Origin: VAZQ01 sp040510075
GTDB lineage: Bacteria; Pseudomonadota; Alphaproteobacteria; Rhizobiales; Xanthobacteraceae
DNA: 64,000 nt
NCBI GenBank assembly: GCA_040510075.1
Contig: JBEVJT010000001.1
Span: 1-64,000 of the forward strand
Reading direction: 5' to 3'
The position numbers and the translations under genes are program-made. Every line of letters starts with the position of its first letter. Within the stretch, counting starts at the first letter, position 1. Below the pieces are notes generated by a model. That model was given only the letters and a program-made list of their open reading frames with translations. It did no database searches and was not told the DNA's origin. This document shows, in pieces, positions 26,200-34,500 of the stretch.

Positions 26200-26382
26200 T
26201 CAGAAAGTCCGCGCATTCGACAACGGCTTTCCCACAGTCGCAAGTTCAGCTTTTTCCGCTAAATTGAGCCAGCGTCTTTCAAGGCTCCGGTAGTTAGCCG
26301 CCACTTGCGGCGAACTCGCTAGTCGTGCGCGCCTGGCACAGTCCCCCGCCTGCTCGCGGCAATATCTCGCATAGGACGACAT
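26200..26382 (-). CDS. Small conserved helical protein (60 aa)
   Basis: MSSYARYCREQAGDCARRARLASSPQVAANYRSLERRWLNLAEKAE is a two-helix, Arg/Ala-rich pattern that recurs in many small rhizobial proteins. ATG 26382 or GTG 26385 serve as start. No membrane segment, no catalytic motif. It converges on the solute-binding protein gene. Function unknown. Confidence 0.6.
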   Translation of the reverse strand: MSSYARYCREQAGDCARRARLASSPQVAANYRSLERRWLNLAEKAELATVGKPLSNARTF

Positions 26383-26627
26383 CACACGCTGTAGCTACGC
26401 GCACCCAAACACACATATTTCACGCCCACGCAACACGAGTATCGTTCGAACCGGCTCTAACTCAAGCAGCCCGCGTGTGTTGCCGGGGCGATTTGCAGCA
26501 CGTGTGGCTTTGGCGTCACACGCGATTGCCACTGTTTGATTGGATGACTCCCTTACAATCGAGCTATTAATAGGCGCGGAAAGGCCTTCGATTCGGCATT
26601 TCTTTCTGATGCTGGTAGGCTTGAGAT

Positions 26628-26870
26628 ATGAAGTCTCTGCATGAGGGTGCATACCCGATGGCCGCGCTGAGCGCGCTCGTAGCGCTTTTTCGCGCGCTCA
26701 TAGCGAAGGGCGTATTCACCCGAGAGGAAGCGGCGCGCGTCATTCTGGACGAAGCGGTCGCGCGTGCTATCCAGGCGGAAGCTGAGGATCAGCACGCTGA
26801 CGGCAGAGCAAGCTCGGAGATCAATCGCCAATCGGCAGAAATCCTGAAGTTTCTCGCCGAGAAGCTGTAG
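26628..26870 (+). CDS. Small helical protein (80 aa), unknown function
   Basis: ATG 26628, or ATG 26658 for a 70-residue form. The sequence is helical: ALSALVALFRALIAKGVFTREEAARVILDEAV is followed by a Glu/Asp-rich helix and SAEILKFLAEKL. A hydrophobic first helix and an amphipathic second helix might dimerise. The ribosome site is weak, so this call rests on composition. About 240 bases upstream hold no gene. Confidence 0.45.
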   Translation: MKSLHEGAYPMAALSALVALFRALIAKGVFTREEAARVILDEAVARAIQAEAEDQHADGRASSEINRQSAEILKFLAEKL

Positions 26871-27009
26871 ACGTCCGCCTCACCCCGGGTGGGGGTGAAC
26901 CGCCTTCGACCGCGCGAACGTTCCCTGCGGACCCGAGAACGCCTCACATTTCCGCCGCATCCCGCGTGCTACGCTTGGCGTCGTTCACGTGCTGATTGAC
27001 GGCCGCAGC

Positions 27010-28935
27010 ATGCGTCTTTTCTTCGTCATCTCCACGCTTGTGCTCGCGGTATGGGGCGGGCAGCCCGCATTCAGTGAACCGCGGAGCAGCGGGGCACTGC
27101 GCATTGAATGGGAGGTGAAAAACCGTTTCCGACTTTTCCGCAATGAAACGGACTTCCAGCATCATGTAAGCGCCGCGCGGGGGCAAAGCGTGCTCGCGGC
27201 GGAGCAGCGGCTTGCGCGCGAGACGGACGGCCGCGGCTGGGCTCGCGACCTCGTGGAACGCTTGTGCGTGGATCGGGCCGGCAATCTTCTGGAAACCTGC
27301 GAACGCGATGGCGAGCGCGAGCATTACCTCGCTCCGCGCGATCACCGCATTGGAGTTCTGCTGGCCGGCAGCCTGCCCACGAATGGCGGCTGCCTTTGGA
27401 CGTTCGATGACGGCGATGGTGCGCAGCGCACGGTGAATGCGGCCTGCACTGACGAAGTCAAACTGCGCGTTCGTTATGGCCGGAAAACACTTGCGAGCGT
27501 GGACGTTGTGCTGCCCGACGGGACTGCGCAACGCCTGGTGAGTGATATTGCAGTACGCGATCTCTTCATTGCAGGCATGGGCGATTCCATCGCCGCCGGT
27601 GAGGGCAATCCCGATCGCGCAATCCGGCTCTCCGACGAGGGTTTTTGCTTCAAGCGCTTCAACGGTGTTGAATATTATCGGCCGGGACGCGCCGGCTATA
27701 ATGGGAACAAGAGCTGCAGCACGTCAGCCGATTACGCCTCCACTGAATGGGCGCGCCACGGCGCGCGCTGGATGAGCGGAGCGTGCCATCGCTCCCTATA
27801 CAGCTATCAGACGCGGGCAACGCTCGCGATCGCGATCGAGAACCCGCACATCGCCGTCACCTTCGTTCCGCTCGGCTGCTCGGGCGCTACCGTGGACATC
27901 GGCTTCCTCGGCAGTCTCCGCGCGCTTGAATGCCCATCTTCCGGAAGCGCATGTGCAAAGACCACGCGCGCCCAGATTTCCGCGCTGGGGGAGGTGATGG
28001 GGAATGCGCCGGGCCGGGCGCTTGACGCCGTCCTGCTCACGATTGGAGCGAATGATGTACTTTTCTCCGGGTTGATGGCCAATGTGATCGTCGAGCCCAG
28101 CACCGAGCGCAATCTACTCATGCGGGCCGGTAACATCGCGTCCGTCGAAGGATCTCAAAAAATCCTTGAGAACGACTTGCCGGGCAACTTCGCCAGAGTG
28201 CGCTCTGCGCTCAAGCCGTTCGTAGGCGGAGATCTCTCGCGCGTGGTGTTCGTCACATACGGAAATCCGGCCATGGCGGCCCCGAATAGGCCGTGTTCTG
28301 GAGGACGGGAGGGCTTTGACGTGCACCCGGCGTTCGGCGCAGACGGCGAGCGGCTGCGTCAGACCGTTGAATTCGTTTCGCAGCGGTTTCTGCCTCGGGT
28401 CAAGGCGCTCGCGCTCTGCACTGATAAGAGCTGCCGCGATGCTTCGAGCAATTCGATGAGGTTCGTCGACGGGCATCAAGCAGCTTTTGAGTTGCACGGC
28501 GCTTGTGCGCGCGCCGATGATGATCCCGTTTTTGACCGCCAGTGTTTTTCAGGAAAGGGCGAAGCGTTCCGGAGCGGCACCACTACTGCGGCAACCGATC
28601 CGATGTCCTGCGGCAGGCCTGCGAGCGAATTTCGCCCTTACGCGTCGCGCGCACGATGGATCCGAACGGCGAACGACAGCTATCTCGCCGCCATGAGCTA
28701 CCCTGAGGGGTTGCCCGCAATCCTGCAACCGAGCGACCTGCACGACGCTATCTGGGGCATTCTGGCCGTCGTTTACGGAGGCGTCATACACCCCACCGCG
28801 GAGGGCTACGCCGCGATGGCCGATGCCGCCCTGCCCGCTCTTCGCCAGGCGCTCGGCCTCGCTGCCCCCTCGGTTCAAGTGAATAGCGAGCCCCTGCCGG
28901 CCGCCAATCTGCTGCCCCCGCCATCGGTGCACTGA
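27010..28935 (+). CDS. Secreted SGNH/GDSL-family hydrolase, large
   Basis: 641 residues from ATG 27010 (signal peptide LFFVISTLVLAVWGG, cut near FSE). An N-terminal beta-rich domain of about 180 residues is followed by a hydrolase core: GMGDSIAAGEGNPD (GDS block with the Ser nucleophile), the oxyanion Gly in the LGCSGA segment, TIGANDVLFSG (GxND) and HPTAEGYAAMAD (the DxxH-type Asp/His region). It probably de-esterifies a polysaccharide or lipid outside the cytosol. At least twelve cysteines suggest disulfides. The length is about twice that of the simple GDSL enzymes. Confidence 0.85.
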   Translation: MRLFFVISTLVLAVWGGQPAFSEPRSSGALRIEWEVKNRFRLFRNETDFQHHVSAARGQSVLAAEQRLARETDGRGWARDLVERLCVDRAGNLLETCERDGEREHYLAPRDHRIGVLLAGSLPTNGGCLWTFDDGDGAQRTVNAACTDEVKLRVRYGRKTLASVDVVLPDGTAQRLVSDIAVRDLFIAGMGDSIAAGEGNPDRAIRLSDEGFCFKRFNGVEYYRPGRAGYNGNKSCSTSADYASTEWARHGARWMSGACHRSLYSYQTRATLAIAIENPHIAVTFVPLGCSGATVDIGFLGSLRALECPSSGSACAKTTRAQISALGEVMGNAPGRALDAVLLTIGANDVLFSGLMANVIVEPSTERNLLMRAGNIASVEGSQKILENDLPGNFARVRSALKPFVGGDLSRVVFVTYGNPAMAAPNRPCSGGREGFDVHPAFGADGERLRQTVEFVSQRFLPRVKALALCTDKSCRDASSNSMRFVDGHQAAFELHGACARADDDPVFDRQCFSGKGEAFRSGTTTAATDPMSCGRPASEFRPYASRARWIRTANDSYLAAMSYPEGLPAILQPSDLHDAIWGILAVVYGGVIHPTAEGYAAMADAALPALRQALGLAAPSVQVNSEPLPAANLLPPPSVH

Positions 28936-28980
28936 CCGCGCGCCCGGCAGCTCTCCTGCGGTCAAGCCGCGCTGGTGCTA

Positions 28981-29074
28981 GAGCAGGATGCCTTTCTTCG
29001 AAGCGCCCTCCCGCTCCACTTCTTGATGGAGCATGATCTTTCCAAAAACTGGTTTCCATTTTTTGGGATCATGC
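28981..29074. repeat. Palindromic intergenic element, gagcatgatc family
   Basis: Two linked inverted structures: GAGCAGGATG opening at 28981, then GCATGATC (29031-29038) pairing with GATCATGC (29067-29074) around a T/C-rich centre that includes CCAAAAACTGGTTTCC. It lies between the SGNH gene and the reductase gene, which converge. Copies of the family occur at 4056, 36222 and 37881. Confidence 0.7.
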
Positions 29075-29091
29075 GCGGTGACGCAGTCGTA

Positions 29092-30156
29092 CTAAGCCAC
29101 GCCCAGCTTTTTCTGTAAGCTGGTCGATGAAGTTGTGTACTGGAACACCAGGCGTTTGTCCGGGAAGACGTAGCGATGCGCCTTTTGCGCCATCAGCGCC
29201 GCTTCATGAAAGCCTGACAGGATCAGCTTGAGTTTGCCCGGGTACCAGCCGATGTCGCCGATGGCAAAAATACCCGGAACGCTCGATTCGAAGGCCGCCG
29301 TATCGACCAGGATGTATTCGCCATCTTTCATCTCCATTCCCCAGGTCGCGAGCGGGCCCGGCTTCATTGTGAGCCCGAAGAACGCGAGCATGACGTCGCA
29401 GGCAATCTCGAAATGCGAGCCATCGCTGCGCCGCACGATGGCCTTGCCGACTTGACCGTCGGTACCTTCCAGTCGCGACACTTGGCCCAGGACGAAATCG
29501 ATTTTCCCCTCGCCCACCAGCGCCATCATCTTGTTGACGCTGTCCGGGGCAGCGCGGAAGTCGCTGCGCCGATGCAACAGCGTCAAATGGCTGGCGAGCG
29601 GCGCGAGATTAAGAGTCCAGTCGAGCGCGGAATCGCCCCCGCCGACGATAAGAATGCGTTTGCCGCGGTAGGCATCCATTTGCCGCACCGCGTAGAAAAC
29701 CGACGAGCCTTCGTAAGCTTCGATTCCCGGAATCGGGGGCCGCTTTGGCTGAAACAAGCCGCCACCCGCGGCAATCACTACTGCCTTTACATCGAAGACT
29801 TTGCCACGATCGGTTTTGACCCGGAATCGCGGATTGCCGGTGCGCTCAATGCTTTCGACCATCTCCTCCAGGTGAAACACTGCTCCGAACGGCTTGATCT
29901 GCGCCATGAGGGCGTCGCACAGGCCTTGCCCGGTGACGTAAGGGAGGGCGGGAATGTCGTAGATCGGCTTCTCCGGATAGAGCTCGGCGCATTGGCCGCC
30001 GATCTTGTCGAGGATGTCGATGACGTGCGCCTTCATATCGAGCAAGCCGAGCTCGAACACTGCGAACAGGCCGCAGGGACCGGCGCCGATGATAAGTACG
30101 TCAGTGCGGATGACGCCCGCCTCGAGGATTTCACCCTCTCCTACGTGCTCTTGCAT
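29092..30156 (-). CDS. Ferredoxin/flavodoxin--NADP+ reductase, TrxR-like type
   Basis: 354 residues with two nucleotide folds: TDVLIIGAGPCGLFAVFELG (FAD, about 18-37) and RILIVGGGDSALDWTLNLAP (NAD(P), near 165). The pattern DKIGGQCAELYPEKPIYDIPA and the FAIGDIGWYPGKLKLI C-terminal block are those of the type 2 ferredoxin-NADP reductases of Bacillus (YumC) and alphaproteobacteria, which lack a CxxC active site. It transfers electrons between NADPH and the ferredoxin encoded 18 bp upstream. ATG 30156. Confidence 0.9.
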   Translation of the reverse strand: MQEHVGEGEILEAGVIRTDVLIIGAGPCGLFAVFELGLLDMKAHVIDILDKIGGQCAELYPEKPIYDIPALPYVTGQGLCDALMAQIKPFGAVFHLEEMVESIERTGNPRFRVKTDRGKVFDVKAVVIAAGGGLFQPKRPPIPGIEAYEGSSVFYAVRQMDAYRGKRILIVGGGDSALDWTLNLAPLASHLTLLHRRSDFRAAPDSVNKMMALVGEGKIDFVLGQVSRLEGTDGQVGKAIVRRSDGSHFEIACDVMLAFFGLTMKPGPLATWGMEMKDGEYILVDTAAFESSVPGIFAIGDIGWYPGKLKLILSGFHEAALMAQKAHRYVFPDKRLVFQYTTSSTSLQKKLGVA

Positions 30157-30174
30157 GCGAATGTGGCCGCCGCA

Positions 30175-30495
30175 CTAAGCTTGGCGTTCGGGTGTTCGCA
30201 CGACGAGGCCTTCCAGTTCCGCCGTGACCTTGATCTGGCACGAAAGCCGCGAATTCGGCCTCACGTCGAAGCCGAAATCGAGCATGTCCTCTTCCATCGC
30301 CGAAGGCTCTCCGACGACGGGACGCCACGCTTCGTCCACATAGACGTGACAGGTCGCGCACGCGCAGGCGCCACCACACTCCGCCTCTATGCCGGGAATA
30401 TTGTTCTTGATTGCTGTCTCCATCACGGTCGAGCCGATCTCCCCCTCTACGGTGCGCGCGGCGCCCTCGCGATCGATATATGTGATCTTCGGCAT
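30175..30495 (-). CDS. 2Fe-2S ferredoxin, adrenodoxin-like
   Basis: 106 residues. The cluster cysteines lie in ECGGACACATCHVYV (C-x5-C-x2-C) and RLSCQIKV. The acidic helix EPSAMEEDMLDF, typical of adrenodoxin/Fdx-type proteins, docks partners. Such ferredoxins feed electrons to cytochromes P450, to Fe-S biogenesis or to oxygenases. It directly precedes its probable reductase on the same strand, so the two are one transcription unit. ATG 30495. Confidence 0.92.
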   Translation of the reverse strand: MPKITYIDREGAARTVEGEIGSTVMETAIKNNIPGIEAECGGACACATCHVYVDEAWRPVVGEPSAMEEDMLDFGFDVRPNSRLSCQIKVTAELEGLVVRTPERQA

Positions 30496-30576
30496 GCGGG
30501 AGGACGGCCCGGGAAAACGGGGCGTCTATAGCGGCTCATGTGACACCGCGCTAGCGAGCTTGCTCGCGTCGAGCAT

Positions 30577-30953
30577 TCAATCAGAGGCAATCTGTGAGAA
30601 GTGAAGGTCAATCGCTCGGCGCGCCTCCTCAAGTGCTGCTGCAAGGGTTGCTATGGTCTGCTTGAGCGCGTGAGAATCGCGAACCTCAGCCGCTCGTTCG
30701 AGATCTTCGGAGGCGGCCGCGACTTTCGAGGCACCAACTCCCCGCGCAGAGCCTTTCAGGCTGTGCGCCAGCGCAGCGAGCCGCGGCCGCGAAGAGATAC
30801 ACCGATCTCCCTGATCACTCGGGAGGCTTGCCTTTCGAACAGCGTCAGAACCTCACGCGCGACCTCCACATTGCCAAGCGTGTTCTGCTCCAGATGAGAA
30901 AGATCAAGCGGAGTTTCCGCGACGTAATCCTGGGTTTGTTTCCATTGGGTCAT
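30577..30953 (-). pseudogene. HPt-domain protein, broken by frameshift
   Basis: ATG 30953 lies behind AAGGGG and opens with MTQWKQTQDYVAETPLDLSHLEQNTLGN; helix EVAREVLTLFERQASRVIREI follows. The histidine-bearing helix is in another frame: LAALAHSLKGSARGVGASKVAAASEDLERAAE, and it runs on to TGA 30579-30577. The AHSLKGSA motif is the phospho-acceptor HPt signature. The frames meet near 30790-30800, where one base appears to be missing. As read, translation stops at 30756 without the acceptor His. If the lesion is real, the phosphotransfer protein is inactive; otherwise it is a 126-residue HPt protein. Confidence 0.75.
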
Positions 30954-31522
30954 GTTCCCCTTATCCATCTGATGATGGAAGAAGCGGTAAATGTCTCCAT
31001 GGAGGTCCGTGCCGAAAAAAAGGGCGCCTTCCGTTGCCGGGAACAAAGCGAGCCGAATTTCAGGCCCCCCGTGGAGATGGCGGGGACATAGCCACCCCCT
31101 CCCGGGCGCCTCTGCCCGGATTCCTCGTGGTTCTATAAATAGTTAACCGCCAGCCGTCTGGAGCAGCGGGGCTTCTGGTCCGGGAGCGGCTGAACCCGTT
31201 TAGCCGCAAGGGAGCCGTAATTGGCCGCCACAAATTGGACGGGTTATGGCCCGTTCAAGGGAGCTGAGCTAGGGCTGCGGCCGCGCGAGGGGTCCATTGC
31301 GCGCTCGGCGTTAACGATGATTAAAGACAGCTTAACAACCGGTTTTCTTTGCTCCGCCAAATCGATAGGATAATCGAGCGGCAGTGCAACTTTAGTGTGC
31401 GGCGCGTTACTGCCGACTGCCGGAGGGGGATCCGAAGGCGATCATTTGGCTAACGCGCTCGTGGCGTGGTCAGGAGTTTTCCTGCCGCTGCTTTGGTTCA
31501 GCGTAGACGAGGCGACGACCTG
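30954..31522. other. Long divergent intergenic region
   Basis: About 570 bases between the broken HPt gene and the giant coiled-coil gene, with no convincing coding frame. It contains a CCGGGC...GCCCGG hairpin near 31105-31120, three TTAA words at 31311, 31321 and 31332 (see the CtrA site), and otherwise nothing that I can name. Confidence 0.6.
31321..31335 (+). promoter_or_regulatory. CtrA box, TTAA-N7-TTAA
   Basis: TTAA (31321-31324), AGACAGC, TTAA (31332-31335): an exact full CtrA site. A further TTAA half-site lies 6 bases to the left (31311-31314). It is about 190 bases upstream of the coiled-coil gene start and in the same gap as the HPt gene. CtrA directs cell-cycle and polarity genes in alphaproteobacteria, so control of the growth-pole gene is plausible. 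Confidence 0.5.
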
Positions 31523-34500
31523 ATGGCGAACACCCCGAAAAAGATCACCGATCCCACCGAAGCGGCGCTGTCCGCCATTCAGGACGCGCTGGCTGTGCGC
31601 GATACTCCGCCGGAAGCAGAAGGTGCGCCTGCCGCCGCTACCGGGACGCAGGCAGCCGCTTCCCTGCATGCTCTGGAAGACACCCGCGAGAGTTTGGGCG
31701 AGCCGGCTTGGCGCAGCCGACCCTCGGCCGCCGAGCTCGAGCAGGCGCTCGAGGAAGAGCTGCTCAAACCAGATGCGCAAGCGGCACTGGGCCGTCCTGC
31801 CAACGACGACAGGGAATCCATTGGCGCCATTCTGCGCACGTTGCAGCAGCGTCCTGCGCGCACACCGTACATCGTTGCAACGGCGTTCGCTGCAGTGTGG
31901 GTCTTTGCGGGGCTTATGCTCGGCTGGATCTATCTGCCGCCGTTACATGCTGCGCTCGCTTCGACCGGCCTGACGACACCAATGCTGGTGATTTTGGCGG
32001 CGATCTTCTTCACGCCCGTCATTTTCTTTTACGTGCTCGCGCACATGGCTTGGCGCTCGAAGGAACTTCGCATGATCACCCAATCCATGGCAGGGGTGGC
32101 TATGCGGTTGGGTGAGCCGGAAACGGTCGCGCGCGAATCCATCGTGATCGTAGGGCAGGCCGTGCGCCGCGAAGTCGCGGCGATGGGGGACGGCATCGAG
32201 CGTGCGCTGGCGCGCGCGGCAGAGCTTGAAACGCTGGTCGCGAACGAAGTGTCCGCGCTCGAACATGCTTATAACGACAACGAGGTGCGCATTCGCGCCC
32301 TGCTGCAGGATCTGGGAGGTCAGCGCGACACGTTGGTGACCCAGGCGCAGCAGATCCGGGATGCGATCAACAGCGTGCATCTCGACCTCGGCCAGGACGT
32401 TTCGCAGATCAGCGAACTCGTCGCCGAGCAGGTCAATGAGGCTTCGCGGCGTATCACGCATACCCTCGCGGAGAAAAGCGAACACATCACCCGCGCTCTC
32501 GAACACGCGGGCGATTCGATGATCGCGACTTTGGGCGAGCGCGGGGGCGATCTGCTTGAACGGCTGGAGAGCACCAGCAAAGACACCACAGAGGCGATTT
32601 CGGCGGCGAGCGACCGTCTCACCTCGACCCTCAATTTCAAGACCGATCACATCGGCGACGAATTCACCGAGATCACCGCCAACCTCCAGCACATGATGTC
32701 GGCGCGACTCGACCGCGTGACCGAGGGCTTTGCGCAGAAGGCGGCGTCCGTTCTCGACATGATGAGTAACCGGTCGCAGGAGATGACGGATCTGGTGATC
32801 GAGAGCGGAAACAATCTCTCCGAAACGATCTCAAGCCGAATCGAGGAGGTAAATACCACGCTGAAGAACACCGGTGACTCGCTGGTGCTCGATCTGAGTT
32901 TGCGCGGCGGAGACGTGGTCTCAAAGCTCGAGCAGACCGGGGCGCGGATTACCGAGACAATCGTCCAGCGCAGCCAGCGCGTGACTGAGCAGTTCCAAGA
33001 CAGTGTGGAGGCGGTCTCGGAGATAATCGGCAATCGCGGCGACGCCGTTCGCGAAATGCTGGCGGCCCGGCTGCAGTCGTTCGAGGACATGTTCAATCAT
33101 GGTGGGGCGGAGCTGGCGGAGAGGATCGCCCGCGATTCGACCACTCTAGGCAATCTGATCACGCGACATCTCGCTGAATTCGACCGAACGGTGAAAACCT
33201 ATGGCGGCGAAATGGTCGAACGGCTGGGCGAGCGCACCCAAGACATTTCCGCCGCGATGCGCGACTACCTCGACAATTTCGATACGCGGGTGACCACCAA
33301 ATCGGCCGAGATTACCACAAGCCTCGATCAGCAATTCACGCGCTTTCGGGACGCGCTTGATGGACGCACGCACACGCTGAACGAGGCGCTGGGTACCCGC
33401 GTCATGGATATTGCCAAAACCATGGCGGAGGGCGGCAAGGAAGTTGTCGCCGCTCTCGACAAGCGCATTGCCGACGTCACCAACGTCATCAACGTGCGTG
33501 GCGCCAAGCTCGCGGAGAACATCGGAGAGAAAATCGACGAGATCGACAAGGCGCTCGGCGTTCATGCCATGGAAGTGGCGAGCAGCCTCGACACTCGCAT
33601 CGGGCGCTTCGAGGAGTTGCTCATCGGACGTGCTGAGGCAGTGACCAGTGAAATCGAAACGCGGAGCCAATCTGCTGCCGACCTGCTGGTCGCGCGCACG
33701 GAGCATCTCAGCGGCACGATCAAGAGCACCGCAGGCGAAGCGGCACAGGCAATCGAGCGGCTCACGACCGGTTCGGCTGAAATACTTGGTGCGCGAGCCG
33801 AGCAGCTCACAACTGCGATCAAAGCGACCAGCAGCGAAGCCGAGCGCACCATCGGCAATTTGACAACTGCGGCCACGACAATGATCGGAAACCGGCTGCA
33901 GCAACTGAGCGAAACAATCAAGAACGACAGCATAGAGGCGGAGCGGCTGCTCACCTCCTTGGCCACCAATACGAGCGGCGCCATCCGGTCGAGCGCGCAC
34001 GATGCCGAAAGGCTGCTCAGCGGGATGTCCACGGGCGTGAGCAACGTGCTCAAGCAGAACGCTGGCGAAGTGGAGCGAACCCTGCTTTCGGTGAGTGCCG
34101 AGGTGGCGCGCAATTTCGTCGGCAAGGCGGACGAGATCTCGACGGCGGTGAGCCAGCGCGCCAACGAGATGACACGCATCGTCGACGAGAAATCCAGCAG
34201 CCTTCTCGTTGCGCTCAGCGCTAAGAGCCAGGAATTCGCAGGCGAAGTGAGCCGGGTGACCGATCACGCGGTCAAGGCGATCGAGGCCAAGGGCTTCACC
34301 TTCACGCAAACGATGATGGACAACAGCGAGCAGATCTCCCGCCTGATAAACGAGGCCAGCCAAACTGCAACGGGCGCGGTGAACAACTCGCTCAAGGAGC
34401 TGCATACCAGCCACATCGCCGCGACGGAGGCTACGACCGATGCCGTCAATCGGTCCATAAAGGAGCTGCGCGAAATCGCCGAAATGGCGACGCAGAGCGC

